Source: Chinchilla lanigera (taxonomy: Eukaryota > Chordata > Mammalia > Rodentia > Chinchillidae). From it: a stretch of 64,000 nucleotides of DNA. The translations under genes were made by a program, and so were the position numbers. The stretch lies in contig NW_004955436.1 in assembly GCF_000276665.1 (NCBI RefSeq), forward strand, positions 18,098,422 to 18,162,421, read 5' to 3'. This document shows positions 33,501-47,480 of this stretch, piece after piece. Under the pieces are notes generated by a model. It was not told the origin of the DNA. It did no database searches and worked only from the letters and a program-made list of their open reading frames with translations. Each line of letters begins with the position of its first letter. Position 1 is the stretch's first letter.

Positions 33501-36500
33501 AAATAAGAAGATAAGATATCAAAGATAAGCTTATTGTTGAGCTCTTATCTATCTTTAAATTCATATACAGTCATGCAGTAGATTATAATATTTCATTTAA
33601 TGAACTGCATATACTACACATGCTCTAAGATTTTATCCCTTAATGTCATCACCATCTTAGTTTGTGTATGTATGATTTATGGTGTTTGCAGAATGAGGAA
33701 ATCATCTAATGTTGCATTTTCCAAAATGTATTGTTATTAAGCAACACGAGTATATTTTATCTATAGTAAAGGCTTTCACGAATCTTGTATTCAGATAGTG
33801 CATTGAAAGATAGAAAAGATAGAAGTAAGTCAATAATTTTCTTGCTGATACTAACACATCATGGTTATCTGATGAAGAAAGACTTAAAGAATGGTTCTCT
33901 TTTAATATCATTCCCAAAAGAAGAAAAAAAAGTTAAATTCTGGGTCACTCGTGTGCATACTTTTGCAAAAATGGATTTCATATATAAAAGCGTGACACCA
34001 TAATTTTATTTCAGAGTTGCTCAGCTTTGTGCATGCTATATAAAAAGGGGAAAGAAAAATAATCATTTGGAACTTTTGTGATGCAAAAACATATATTCAA
34101 TTTGAGTATTCATTTGTTAAACATATTTAAGTGCTTTTATAATTCCATAGGGCTATAAATAGTCAATAGAATTTGGACAAGTATAATTTTTGCACTTACT
34201 GGCTTCATTGCTCATGCATAAAATATTTCCAAATCTCTAAGAAATGAATGTGTCTACCACTAGGCCCATCTTAAAATAGATTAGGCATACATTTTCTTTG
34301 TGAAATAAATTATCATGTATATATGTTTTCCTTACATTTTCCAAAACAATAGGGGAAAGTTCTGAGAAAATATCATCAGCTGTGGTGGAGAAAATCATTT
34401 TTGTAAATTTATAAGTGAATAAAATGAAGATAACTAACGAAAATCATGCTATACCTGCATCTGTAAGGGACGTTAGAAGCGACATTACTTGTGTTTACAG
34501 CATTTCACATCATTTTGTTCTCTAATTTATTTTGCCAACTTAATCCACATGCTCTATTTTCCCCACATGTTGTATCTAACCACAATTTGAGACAGAAAGT
34601 TTCTTATATACAGGGGAAAGTCTTAATATGCATTGGGGAATTTGTGTTTGAAGTGTTATATAGCAAAACTTAACCAAAATTTCATCTTTGGGAACTAGCT
34701 CTTCTCTTGGGCAATAGACAGATAATAATTACCCAATTTTCTGCACAGCTGAAGAATAATGTAAATTTCACTCACTTAGGAGCCTAAAAAGTATTTTACA
34801 AAATAGTTAATGATACTCAAGAGAACAACTTGAAATGAGAAACCTGTAATCATTGGAGGTATCTTGGCATTGTAGATAATCAAACCTGAAAATCAGATAT
34901 TAAAATGTTTGAATTGTTGTTTTCACATACTAGAAAATTAGAGAGGGGTCTCATTAAAATTATAATTTTCTGCTGAGTATTAGGAATCTATTTGCTCCTA
35001 GATGTAATATTCTGCTGCATGCGTTTAGCTAAAAAGTGTAAACAAATTCCAACTAGTATGATGTATCTCTCAGTGTATTGCATATACTTATTTATATGCA
35101 TACCTGAAAGAAAGGAGACTTTTTCTTGTTCAGGACATGTTCTTATGAGAACAAAGTAGGAGGAAAACCCCTACCGGTCATTTTAATGCCACTCCTTGTC
35201 TTCATCAGACTTTTTTCATCCTTATAAGTTCAGTTTCAATGGGAGACATTTCCCTATGGTACAGCTAGCTACAGTATATTGTGCACCTATTTATACAATT
35301 CAGTGGCAAAGTGAGTTTAGTGTGGTCTTATAAGTCTTTCTAAAAGCATAAATTAAACCCATTTAACAAATTACCAGTGGCAGCGTGATTTCTGCTCATA
35401 CGTTTAACCAAATATATTGCTTGGAATTAACAAGAACCATCTAAAATTCAGGTGTTTGATCTGTCTGCTTTAGCTTTGGCTTTCTGCCTATGCTATAATA
35501 AACTGTCTAGAATATTTAAAAATTAGAACTCATTTCTCCTTTTTGGAAGTTTGCCACGTAACACTAATGAAATGAAGCAGTATTTGAATAAAATGGTTTG
35601 GCATATCTCACTGTATGGGGCAGGAGGATACATCATATTTCAGGAGATTTATTTATTACAAGAAATACAAGAAATAAAAAACAAAGACAAATGTTTGAAC
35701 ATACTGTGCGCTGTTTTAGTTTTTTTATTTAATATTAATCTCAGCCTTAGAATATTATGCTTATTTGTTTTTAATTAATAAAATATTACTTCAGAAAATT
35801 AGGGTGGAAAAGTTATACACTTCAGGAGAAACATTGCAAAGTAACTTGAGGTAACTTCTACAATCTTCTTGGAACCATTCTACTGTTAAATTGGGAAATT
35901 TTGACTTATGTCATCTCATAATTATCCCCCACACACAATTTCTTTAGAGTATTTAACATAAATATCATACAATTTCCTATTAAAATAATTATGTATTTTT
36001 TAATTAAAATTGAAATCTTAATATATATGAAGAATATTTTACTTTTCCCTCCGAGGTCATTCAAACTAGCAATAAAGTTAAATTACTTGATTTTACTACC
36101 TTTGGGCCTCGTTTTCCCTTTCTTAGTTTCAAGTATAATGAACATTTTTATTAGAAAACAAAATTTTTGAAGATAAAAAAATTGTGCATATTCCACTATA
36201 GGGACATGGCAGTCTATTCTAGGATGATTTAAGCCATTAGTGTTATTGCCCGGGACAGATTCTGCCACTTGGATTTCTACGGTGTGTGTTAAAACACTGC
36301 CTATGACTTTGGGTCTTTGGTTCTTAGTTGAATGCTCTTCTTTTCCTCTGCTTTTTGTTGTGATGTTAGAAGAGTGTCATCTGGATGTATCTATTAGGAA
36401 GGACATTAGTATATATATATTAATCATACCTATCTTGTGATTGTTACAGTTTAAAGACTAACCTCAATAATAACTTTTTCTGTGTTAAACTAATATTATT

Positions 36501-38889
36501 TAAGGCCCTAATGAACTAAATGTCATAAGCAGGGAATTTATTAGAAATTTTCTTTAAATCTCTTGGTAACATACACACATGGAAATATGCAGAATGGTAG
36601 ACTTTATATCTACTTAAAGGGATAATTAATTTACTTAAAATGAATTAAAAACAGTTTTCATGTGTTTTACCCCTTTTAATCTGATAATTTATAGAATAAA
36701 TGTTTGGAATTTATTTTGAATTCGAGCTCCTGAATGAGGGAATGCTCACTTGTACAATAGTCAGAGGTCATTGATTGCAATTATTTCATCTGCTGCAGGT
36801 CTACTTTTTAATTACTTGATTTAATAAAAAATCCCAATGCATCATAAATTAATAATTTTTATTGACATCATACAACTACATTTTGAGGGTATTGTTTGAG
36901 AAAAATACACAAAGCAAACTACACAAAATTCATGTTTGCTTGCAAAAATCATATTTCTTTTGAAATCTGTAAGGATTAGAGAAAATTGAAGTAAAAATAT
37001 TAGAAGCTAACTAAAAACTCCTCAAATTTAATTTCAACTACATATTCTAAGAAAACAGTGTATTGCCTTTGCCATATACATTTTTGAGAACAAGAGAGAG
37101 TATTTTCTTCAGTATTCACTATGCAAGAAGTCACTTTTATTTCCACAGTTTAATTGCTTGATACATCACACTGTTTGCTGAATGTATGGATTACTTACAA
37201 AACTTCACGTTGATGTAACTGTTTTCTTTAATAATTAAACTAATGTTACAGAAAGTATTACTTCATGTATTTTCTCCAGAGTTACAATTTAATGTATAGT
37301 CATATCAGTATGATCAATTTTTTCTAATGGAAAGATTAAAAAAGTGGTGACAAATGAAAATCATAACTCAAATTTTCATGAGATAGAGCATGACAAAATG
37401 AGAAGAGGATCTGAAATCTTAAAGCAAAAATTGCTCCACTCAATTGATCTTTAAAGTATATATTTCATTCCTTTTTACACACATACTTTATGACAGGATA
37501 GTACAATATTTTTGTGCTCTAGAAACTTACAAAACAATAGTATTTTGACAGTAGCAAGCATCGGTATTGAAAACACCCACATAATCATCTTTTAAAAGTT
37601 CTTTGGTGATTAGAAAAAATATGGATTTGCTTGTGTGAGCTTTCCATCTTATCTCAATATTTTAGTATTGACATAGCTTAAACTCTCCTACTATTGGCTG
37701 AGTTAACTACAAATTATGTAATCAGCCTAGTTTTCTCACATTTTTCTAAAACTGAATGAGTTTTCTGAAAGTTTAGGAAATCATTTTTCTTACTGTGTTT
37801 ATTTTATATCTTGATTAAAGGAAAATAATGAGTTCATATTTTCTAATTTTGATTGAAGAAAAATAATAAGTTCATAATATCTTTAAACAAGTGATAATTC
37901 TGTCATGAGCTTTTAGGAATAATAATCACTTCATGCAATAATCAGTGAAATATTTAGGAATTTGCTTATTAGAGAAACAAGATAGGAGACAAGAATAGGA
38001 ACAAAATAGAAAAAGAACCATCTTTTTATGTACAACTTCTCATGAAAAGGCAGAAAGTGGTTCTTTTTAAAAACATAAATATTCATGGAGTAAGACAAAA
38101 GTTGGAAGTATATCCAATGAAAATTTATTTTATTGAATATTTTTCTTTATCAAGGAATTACTGTCAAATGTCACATAATGCTAGCTTTCATGTATATCAA
38201 AGAGCATTCTCTTATTTTAATAGGAGCTATTAGCTATCTGTAATGCATTCTTTTATGGAAGGTCTAGAGTACTTTAGAAACTGCCCCTTATTGTTGTAGT
38301 TAATAAGTTATTTCAGAACTTATGAAACATACAAAGAAGCATTGTTAGCTGTTTTCATATGCAATGAAGTCTTTGAAGAAAGACCTGAGCCTTAAACAGA
38401 ATCAGCCAACTAAATCTAGATATGAGGGTACCTAGGAGATTGATTCAGAAGTAGCTGTCAAAGTTGTTGGATAAGGGAAGGGAATGAGATGCAAGGAGCC
38501 TCAGCATGAGCCATTGCTAAGATAGAGAGTGTAGGAAAGAATTCTTTCAGTAGAACTGATTTCATAAGGATAAAATACAGAATCAGTTGAAGTCCCAGAG
38601 CTATGCTGAACTATAATGTCCTGGGCTGAAGAGTCTGCTTGGATATGAGGGAAGATTTCCATTTAATGATCAGAAAATAAAAGAAAAAGTGGGGGAGGGG
38701 TTGTACGTGGTCATAACAGTCAGTTTCAAAGTTTTAGTTTAGACAGTGATTTTCCCACGAAGAATCATGGATTCTAGGCGGAGCCCTGATGAGGGTGGCA
38801 TCTATGATCCAGATCTGCAAATTCCTGGGTCTATGTCATCATCTGTTCTGGGTATTTTAGAGTCATCTCAAAGCTATGTTTGTAGCTAA
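33501..38889. other. Long AT-rich gene-free stretch
   Basis: About 5.4 kb with no recognisable gene, no tRNA-derived SINE and no LTR. A diverged pair of about 28-bp units lies at 37811-37838 and 37849-37876. Open frames are all under 80 codons and look random. Confidence 0.55.
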
Positions 38890-39640
38890 CCAGTCATTCC
38901 CAAACTTCATTCTTTTTTTTCTTCTACCTTTCGGTAAATGCTCTACCTCCCACCCTCGCTGAAGGAAAATGAATTCTAGTGTCATCCTTAATTTTTCTTC
39001 CTTTACCTCTTGACATCAAATCTATCAGCAAGTCCTATTGCTTATGTTTCCAATGTATATCTAGCGTTTCTTGCTCTTTTGCTTTGAACTATGACCATAT
39101 ACTCTAACTGACCATTTCCTTTTGCCTAGTCTCATGCGAGAAGCCCTTAATTAATCTCCTTGTTTTCATTCCAGTATAGATGAAATTCATACTCTGCACA
39201 GCAAATAAAAATAATGATGAACCTACAGTAGATGTTGTTACAATGCTGTTTCCCAATACATTTGGAATAAAATAGAAACTGTTTATCCTACAGGTTTTTG
39301 CCCCTGACTCTTTTCAAACTCTACCTAACTCACTGATCCTCAGCTTCACCTTCTCAGCAATTAAACGGGTCCCAATTCAATCCTATTGCTTGTGCTTTAT
39401 GTGTGAAATTTCTTTCTCACATATCCAGGGAAGCTATCTGTGATCTCTCTACCAATCATGCTATCACATCACTACGTCCTGATTTAAATTTTGCAGTACT
39501 TCTCTTGTTTATGTACTAACCTTCCTGTATGGTTTTACTCTTTTATCTTGAACATAAGTCCCACAAAAGCAGGAACTTATTTATATTGACAGACACAATA
39601 TCCAAGGACTTACAGCAGTTTCTGGAACATGGCTGAATGA
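38890..39640 (+). repeat. L2 LINE-derived block
   Basis: The run from 'catcaaatctatcagcaag' through 'tttttgcccctgactc', 'ataagtcccacaaaagcaggaactt' and 'cagtttctggaacatgg' matches the order of the L2 3' region and its end. Confidence 0.6.
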
Positions 39641-40410
39641 TGTTGCTGCTCACTAAAAGATTGCAGACTGAACAAGTGAAGGCACAAATGGCATTGGATT
39701 GGTGAGGAGGGGCCCTGGAGATAACGATAGGAACATTTTGTGCAATACCTCAAGGGAACAATCCCATAATGCCTCATGCTTACCTATGTGGAAGACCTTC
39801 TATTGTGTAGGCATCAGATTATAACTGATCCAACTCCATGAGGTATTAGATGTGTCATTATCTAATCCTCTGCTTTTGTCCTCTGTACAACTATGCCAAG
39901 TATGCAATGTTCCAGGTTAAATAGCCATAGATTTTGGAAATTTGGCCTCACAAAGCATGGAGATTTGTATGAAATATCATTTGGGTGATGAAATGGCAAG
40001 GACATTAAACAAAACTCAAACTTTTGTCCTAATAAAACCTCATGCCTCTGTATTTGCCTCATCTTTACATATCTTGAGGTTTGAAGTGGGAAGAAGGCTC
40101 CCCATTAACATTGTCTAATCCTAGAGTCCTTTTTGTAGGTGACTTTGTGAGGCAGCATCATGACTATCGTAACTCCACTGTATCTGTATGAACATATGTG
40201 TTTTTGGTGGTTTGACAGGTTACTTTTGAATGAAATGCCAGAAGAAGTCACTTATGCAGAAAATAGATTTACTTTGGCTAATGGTGCTGGAGGTGCGAGG
40301 CGGAGGGGCTGCATTTGGTGGTGGTCTTCATGTTGACAGTTTCCTGAGCAGTGCGGGGCCTCACCAGAGACAAGGACTGTATATATCTGCTTGTCTGATG
40401 TTTGTCCCTC
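39641..40410. other. Intergenic sequence, nothing recognised
   Basis: No gene or family was identified. Open frames overlapping 40230-40657 are partly made of the adjacent SINE. Confidence 0.5.
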
Positions 40411-40502
40411 TTTTTTTTTTTTTCTTTTTGGTACCAGGAATTGAACTCAGTACCTTGTGCTTGCCAGGCAGGCACTTACGCCACTGAGGTATATCCCCAG
40501 CT
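40411..40502 (-). repeat. ID-type SINE, antisense
   Basis: A T-rich tail, then 'ggtaccaggaattgaactc', then 'cttgccaggcaggcac' and 'gaggtatatccccagc'. Similar pyrimidine-rich flanks ('tgtccctctttttt', 'tggtctctcttttt') may be the target duplication. Confidence 0.88.
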
Positions 40503-41082
40503 TTGGTCTCTCTTTTTTTCAAGGCAATAGAAGTTAATTGTGGGGGCTCCACCCTATTGACCTTATGCAGTCTTAAGCACCTCCTACCACTTTTAAATAT
40601 TATAGTTTGATTAAGTTTCCACACTCTTAGTGTAGTCAGTCTAAGACTGTGGGGCAAGTCATGAACTTCCTCATGAGTTTGGGAAGGGTAGTGGGGAGCA
40701 AGCCATATTTAAGCAACAGCAACCTTCTTCATTTCCTGTGGACTTGTAACTCAGAGTTGTTCTATGTGATGGTTCCTTACAGTGAGGGAAAGGAAAAAAA
40801 ATGTATAATTTTGTAACATAATTTTTAAATTTTATTTTATTTTTTTAAATTAAAAAACTGACAAAACAACAATGAAGACAAAATCAAAACAACACAAATA
40901 CAACAAAAATGATACATGATCTCAAGACAAAATGATAGAAATTTACAATGGTTGCTAAATTACATACTGTTATCTTCAACGAAGTTGCTCAGTCCATTAG
41001 ACATAAGAATGAAAGATTGATCAAACAATCAAAGACAGTAACAAGTAACAATAAAAATAATTTTTTAAAAATTGGAAGTGAT

Positions 41083-41188
41083 GGGGCTGGGGATTTAGCT
41101 CAGCGGCAAAAGTGCTTGCCTGGCAAGCGCAAGGTCGTGAGTTCGGTTCCCGGTACCGGAGAAAAACCAAAAAAAAAAAAAAAAAAAA
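41083..41188 (+). repeat. Young ID-type SINE
   Basis: The body is close to the 23884 copy, ending 'ccggtaccggagaaaaacc' plus about 25 A. An exact 16-bp duplication 'aaaaattggaagtgat' lies at 41067-41082 and 41189-41204. Confidence 0.95.
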
Positions 41189-41204
41189 AAAAATTGGAAG
41201 TGAT

Positions 41205-42807
41205 GCAGAGTTTCACCATACAAAATGGTAGGAGTTCAACAATGGTTTTGTTTTCAGATCAATTACAAAATTCAGGCATGTAAAATTGGTCAAGAAAAAA
41301 AGAAAACTTTAGGCATTGACTGTCCCTCTCAATAAACTACAGACATTAGCAATATACCTTTTCCAGCTATCCCAAAATAGACATAAATCAATTTTCTAAG
41401 ATAATGTATTCAATTTTTAAAAAAGTCTATCAAATGCCTTTCAATTAAAATGCTTTAATGGTTGGATATACTTGACTGATTAGAATATATATATGACTTT
41501 ATGTCTACTGTGACATTCGTGTTTCTGACTATTTAGCTACTGTGCTTGTATTGAAAATTCTGAAGTTTTGAATGTTATTAATTTCTTACTTTGGGTGATT
41601 TACCACCCTTTTACTGGTAAAATTTGGTTCTTTAAGCCCAGGGATTCATGCTGCTTTAAAGATTGATAGTGTATTTTAGCAAACAGCTTCAACACCAGAA
41701 AGTTTTTCTTGATAATGTAAACTTTTCTTTTTCTTTTTGCCTGAACTTGAAGAGAGAATTTGTCTTTAATTGTTGACTCAATTCCTTTTTGGAGGGGAAA
41801 TACTAGCAGCAGTTCTTATTTCTGGACTCCTAAATAAAATATAATAGTATTTTATTTTTAAAAGTGTATGAAACAACAAGTATGTAAGGGTGCTCTGTTA
41901 TGTTTTAAGTGTGTAGTATAAAAGAGAGATGGTCAGAAGACTTTTAGTTGTCAGAAATTTCCAACTAACTCAAGCAGAAGGAAAATCTTTGGGACAGATA
42001 TTAAAAGTGACTAGACTAAATGAAAACTGGAAAATAGGGAAGTGTGCACAAGAGTTAAAATTCATGCAAGATAGTCAAATTTCTGAAGTGTCCAGGAAAG
42101 ACAGACCTTATAGATAATTGTGGTTATTATGACCAAGAAAGCAGAAAATATCACACAGAATGTAATGTTGGTCCTGGTTAAAAAAATAAAATAAAATGTA
42201 GAGAAAGAGCATCAGTGTGTGGGTGGCAATTTGAAAAGATTTCTAATGTTTAGGATGACAGGAAGAATTAAAAGCAGGCTTCTAGCATGGTTTTTAAAAA
42301 ATGTCAATATTGTTCTAACATTTGTAATGGAAGAATCTGACTGACACCAAGGGGTTAGGGACAAGGATGAGAGCAACAAAAGTGAGAGGAGTGTTTCATG
42401 CAGAAGAAGTAGCACATTGTGATGGCAAAACCCACAGAAAACCAAAAACAATTGAATGTATTCTGTGGGTTCAAAGGAGGCTGAGCAGAGTAATTGAGGG
42501 GGAGGGTAGGGTGTGATGAGATTTTTGAGTCAGGCAGTAGTCCAGTCATTTCAGATTTTGCAATTTTTTTGAGTTGAAATTGGAGGTTTTAAAGAGTTGT
42601 ATCAATCCATTGTGCAATTATTATTTATTGTTATCAAAGATTACCGTGCAGAAAATAGATTACAGAGCAACAGGTGATGAGTAAGGTGCCTACTCCGATA
42701 ACACAGTACACACGCTGGAGATGTGTCTTGTATCAACCCACTGGCAACGTGGGTGTGAAAGGGTGGCTGAACTTAAGACACAAATGAAAGCAAATACATG
42801 GGGAATG
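41205..42807. other. Intergenic sequence, partly old-repeat-like
   Basis: No gene recognised. 42200-42560 is purine-rich and resembles the complement of L2-type sequence, but too weakly to call. Confidence 0.35.
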
Positions 42808-43181
42808 TGTTATAGTTTGTATCTGCATGTCCCCTTCAAAGCCTCATGCAATCATGGGGCGGGCTTTTACACTTTATGATTGATCCATGGTCCAATGCTG
42901 GGATTAAGGTGTGAGTGCTGCACCTGCCCTGGGGTGGATAGTTTGCATACAATGTAAGGGAGGGAAAGAGGCTGCCTGCCACTGCTCCTCCCTTTTGCTC
43001 TTGTTGTTTCTACTGTGTTCCACTGCCATGAACTGTTGCCCTCTGCCATGTGCCACTCTGCTTTGGAGCCAGCTGAACATGGACGGAAACCTCTACAAAC
43101 TGTGAGATAAATAAACCTGTCCTTCCTTAATTTTGTACATTAGGTGTTTTGTCTAAGCAACGAGAGAAAAGCAACCAGAGA
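42808..43181 (+). repeat. MaLR-like solo LTR, copy C (forward)
   Basis: This is the only copy in forward orientation. It begins 'tgttatagtttgtatctgc', contains an AATAAA in 'gagataaataaacctgtcc', and is flanked by the 5-bp duplication 'gaatg' at 42803-42807 and 43182-43186. The 374-bp length equals copy F. Confidence 0.88.
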
Positions 43182-44089
43182 GAATGGTTGATGGAGTTCA
43201 TGCTAGTTTTAATAGAGGGAACTTTAGTACTTCAATAGTGAAGTTGTTCTTATGTGTATGATACTTCTGTATTATTCTAGACTGTTTTGACCACAAATGA
43301 TAAAAATTTAATTAAAATTAGATTTTGAAAAAGAATTTATTGGCTCACACAATTGGGAAATCTAACATTGGATTATAGCCTTAGGCGAAACTGTATCCAA
43401 GCCATAGATGGTTTATGAATTTTGTATCAACCTTATTTCACTGTTTTTTTTATTTTTTTATTTTTTTATTTTTTTTTCACTGTTTTTTTTAAAGTACATT
43501 GTTTGTCTTCAGTAATCAGTCAACATGATACAGTCTGCCCCATATTAAAAATTTCAGAAGACTGAGAAATTTCCTCATCTATAGTGAAGTCTTTGAGAAA
43601 GATTTTGAGAACTCTCTTGGGTGTCAGTGTATAACAGTGATCAAGCACTGTGTCTAAAGACTTGTTCATGCTCCTACCTCCAGCGGGGCAACAGCTACTA
43701 TTCTCATGGAAGTGTTGGACACACCTTACTGTGTATACCACAACAAGCAAGTACATGAGGAAGCAAACAAACAAAGCAGTGAAAACCTATCACAACTATG
43801 CAGAATAACCTGTAAGAAAGACAAAAAGAGTCCTTGAAAACCATGAATCGACCTGTCCTCAAACCAGACCTTTCATGTTTTCCTTTGAACATAAACAGTT
43901 TTGTGAACATTAACATTAGACAAGGGCATGCCATAAGCATGATGGATTAAGAAATAGTGATACCACATCTAAACACAGCATGTACATTGTCCAAGCCACA
44001 ACATTACCCAAAGTTTTCTGTCCTGGCTAGGAAGAGTATCTCCTACCTCTTTATCAATTAGTATCTGTCTAAACCTGTGTATTAATTTG
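43182..44089. other. Intergenic sequence with a T-rich simple repeat
   Basis: 43442-43493 is an imperfect run of 'attttttt' units. 43300-43420 looks like an old interspersed repeat ('aatttattggctcacac') that I cannot name. No gene is seen. Confidence 0.5.
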
Positions 44090-44515
44090 TCATGAAATTA
44101 TTTTTCAATCCTGATGTATTTTGGTACAGAGCCAAGTCCTGCTCCTTTAATTCCCCATTTTTTAAGCATTTACTTGATAGCATTCTCATCCAACCCAAGT
44201 AAAGTTATCTCTTATTTGTATATCCTCACATTTATTAGCTTCACATAATTTGTCTCAGCATCTGGGCTTCTTGTTATTTTATTCATTACTTTGCTATGTT
44301 TCTTTTTTCTAATGCCACAGATGAAACCCAGGGCCTAAGCACACGTCCTACCATTGAGTTACATCTCCAGCCTTATGATCTGTTTGTCACTTGGAATAAG
44401 AATTCCATGAAGGCTGGAATTCTTTCTGTCATGCCTAGAGATCTCCAATATCTGTTGTGGGGATTTGGATTTAGTAGGTTCTCAACAAATTTTTATTGAT
44501 TTTATGAATAAAAAG
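44090..44515 (+). repeat. L2 3' end interrupted by an old antisense ID SINE
   Basis: The right part ('aagaattccatgaaggctgga', 'agtaggttctcaacaaat') is the typical L2 3' end. Positions 44305-44373 ('gatgaaacccagggcctaagc', 'gagttacatctccagcc') are a decayed antisense ID element. Confidence 0.6.
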
Positions 44516-45595
44516 GTGAATAAAATCTACTGGGTAGTTAGTTTGAAGAATTAATCTTCTTTTGGATGGTGGTGAAAATAAACACAAGTAATTATAATAT
44601 TTTGAGAAATGCTTTAGAAATCACAAGAAATATACCAGTAGTGGAGATCCAGGAGTTTTAAGTTCTTGGTTCTTAGAAAATGCTTGAAGAGCTGGTCACA
44701 TTTAAACAGTGCTTTGAAGGAGAGTTAGGATTTAATAAATGGGAATCTGGGATGAGATAAAGGCAAGTGGGAGGAGTACTGTTAGATTAGGCAAATCTCA
44801 GGAAAGGGGATGGGTACTCCCATACTGGGCAGGCTTCTCAAATGGAGCTGCAGAAGCGAGAGCAGGGAAGACAAATTGACATCAGACTGTGCACAATTCT
44901 AAAAATATGTTAAGACTGGGTCTTACATTACAACTTGATTGATTTGAGCATTGTTGATTTTGAGCAAAGGTCTGACTTAAGTGGAGCTTTTCTGTCAAGT
45001 GACAAATATGAAAGTAGCATATAGGATGGTTGGTAGAGGGGAGAAGTTCTTAGAAAAGAGAGTGGGAGATGGAGATTATTACCTAGGTGCAGATGAGAAG
45101 CTGTGTGGCCTTAAATTAGGTGGTAAGAGGAATCAAAAGATGATGAGTACAAAAGATAACTTAGAACTAAATCAAGTACATGGAGTATTCAATCGAATAC
45201 GTAGAACAGTACTAGCTGCTGACTCTTTCATATTTGCCTGTACAACAAAGTTCTGGCTAGTTAGATCAATTTTTTTTCTTTTCTTGAGAAAATCTGTAGA
45301 GTGGAAAATTACTTGATCTGGAAAGAGCAAGGGCACTCTGACGGATTTTTAAACTTCGAAGAGAAAAACTTGAGTCAACAGAGTATGGAGAAATATGCTA
45401 GCATTACCAGTTGCAGAGAAATGTCCACAGTGATGCAGGGACAACTGACTAGATACACCTAGCAATGAATTAGAATTGAAGGTTCCAACTAGGACAGAAT
45501 GTCACTCTGATCTTAGAGCCAAGACTAATGGCTGAGCATAACCTTCTAAGTCTTCACATGGAGGTACAAGCTGGGCATAAAAGCTTTAAAATTCT
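44516..45595. other. Intergenic, possibly L2-derived in part
   Basis: 44690-45140 has the purine-rich style of antisense L2. The 111-codon open frame at 44981-45316 is not a protein I recognise. Confidence 0.35.
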
Positions 45596-45599
45596 ATTT

Positions 45600-46080
45600 T
45601 TTTTTTTTGGATTTGAGGGAAATAGTAATATTCACCAACATAGTGAAAATGTGCATACTCCCAAAGTTATTATACAGATTTAATGCAATCCTGATCAAAA
45701 AACCAATAGAAGATGTATTTTTATAATACAATGGAGTTCTACTCTGCCATAAAGAAGGAGAAGGGTGAGATATTTCTAAGTAAACAGATGCACTGGATGC
45801 ATCTTGAGACCATACTCTTAAGTGAAATAAATCAGATACACATGCTCAAATATCACATGGTTTCTGTGGTGTAAGACACTGAAAGTGTAAATAAGGAACA
45901 AAGTGTATAACAAATACTGTGAAATAGGAAGAAAATGTCTAACCAGATGAGGAACTAGGGATGGGGAGGGAGGAAGAAAGGAAAGGAAAAGAAAAAAAGT
46001 AAGAATGGAAACAAAGCTTTTATAAATGAGCAGGGGAAGAGGGGATGAAGGGTGAGGAAGGGAATGGGAAAAAGCGGAAT
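45600..46080 (+). repeat. L1 3'-end fragment
   Basis: It carries 'aatggagttctactctgcc', 'cttaagtgaaataaatcaga' and a purine-rich 3' UTR with 'acaaagcttttataaatga'. The same 3' UTR reappears reversed at 60790-60960. Confidence 0.8.
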
Positions 46081-46100
46081 CAAGATATATCATGTACAGG

Positions 46101-46202
46101 AGCTGGGGATTTAGCTCAGCGGCAAAGCGCCTGCCTGGCAAGCGCAAGGTCGTGAGTTCGGTTCCCGGTACCGGAGAAAAACCAAAAAAAACCCCACACA
46201 CA
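46101..46202 (+). repeat. ID-type SINE inserted in L1
   Basis: Near-consensus ID body ('ttcccggtaccggagaaaaa'). Flanks 'aagatatatcatgtacagg' (46082-46100) and 'aagatatatcatatacgg' (46203-46220) are a slightly diverged target duplication. Confidence 0.93.
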
Positions 46203-46829
46203 AAGATATATCATATACGGATACAAATTCCCTGTGATGCATGTGACCATTATGTACACACAAAAGTACCAATAAAATTAATTCATTCAAAATGATATGT
46301 TGCTAAAACCACTGCATAATATAATATTGCATAGTTATTTTAGTTATTCAATTATGGATGAGCAGATTCTAGCTCCCATTGAAGGACAGCCTAGACACAG
46401 TCTTTTAATTCATGAATTAAAGGTTTCAGAGAGCCTTTTATTTATTCAAGTAGTTAATGCTTAATTTTGTAAAGAATGGATATAATAGCAATAAACTATT
46501 CAGGTAGTATAAATATCTGTCATATACATTTAAAATTTAATTAAGGAAGTATTGAAATATACAGAAACGCTAATTATATTATTCTTTAGGCCCCTTAATA
46601 TTTGATTTGGCCAGCATCTTAATATTTTGGACTGATCATTCTTTGCTACTCACATCCAATATTTAATTTAAGTGATTTGATCATATATGCATTTTAATCA
46701 GCTCATGTTCCATGTTCAATTCTATTAAATAATTCCTTTGCCATTAAATTTACCATTCAATGATGTTGCCTGTTAAATATGGTGTTTTGGAGAAAATCCA
46801 TATTACTGAACATTCACCGGTGACATGAA
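46203..46829. other. AT-rich intergenic sequence
   Basis: Nothing recognised after the end of the L1 fragment. Confidence 0.5.
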
Positions 46830-47480
46830 TTATCTCCTGAAGATGGTGCTGTGATTCAGGGCCATAAGTTATTTGGACAGCTCTTACGCTAACTCTGTTT
46901 TACTTGGTAACAACTCATAAGTCATCGCTGTCAGCTGAGCGGGTGGGAGGAAGTCTCCAGGTCCTCTGTGCCCTCTCCCATTAACTCCTTTCCTTTCTGT
47001 CCTAGGAGAGAAAAACTGACACAGTAATCACTGGTGAAATTTCTCCTTGAAGCACGTGGTTTCTGCTTTGCATTGCTTTGAGTCTAAAACAATTAAATAG
47101 CCTTTTGAATAAAACAGAAGGATTTCAGTACCCAGTGCATTGATCTTCCAACTTTCCAGAGCAAACATTTGGATTATGATATCCTCACTTCCTGTTCCCT
47201 TTGGGATAAAGGCTTATTTGCAGCTAACTCAGTGAGGTCACCCAGGAACTGTCTGAGCACGTGCCCTGTCATCAGTGACACGTGTCAGATAGGAATAGCA
47301 GGTGGAAATATGGAGCAGGGGGCATCTTGTGGTTGGAATGCGGAATCGTTCCAATTACCTGTCATTTCAAACAAATGCCAGAAGATGGCAGTCCTATTTG
47401 TTCAGGACTTTATGAATTTTGCAAAACCCATGAGTCCTCTTTGGTTTCAACATGATCATAGCTCATGAAGAAACTCAGAA
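46830..47480. other. GC-richer unique-looking block; candidate conserved non-coding element
   Basis: This part is less AT-rich than its surroundings and matches no repeat I recognise. It includes a 99-codon open frame (47169-47468) with no known similarity, and a pyrimidine tract ending in 'ctgtcctag' near 47005. It could be a distal regulatory element or an unannotated non-coding exon. Sequence alone does not decide. Confidence 0.25.

Noticed and set aside
41083..41160. tRNA gene-like A and B boxes (here and in the other ID copies)
   Set aside because: Poly(A) tails, target-site duplications and lack of a kept cloverleaf show SINEs, not tRNA genes.
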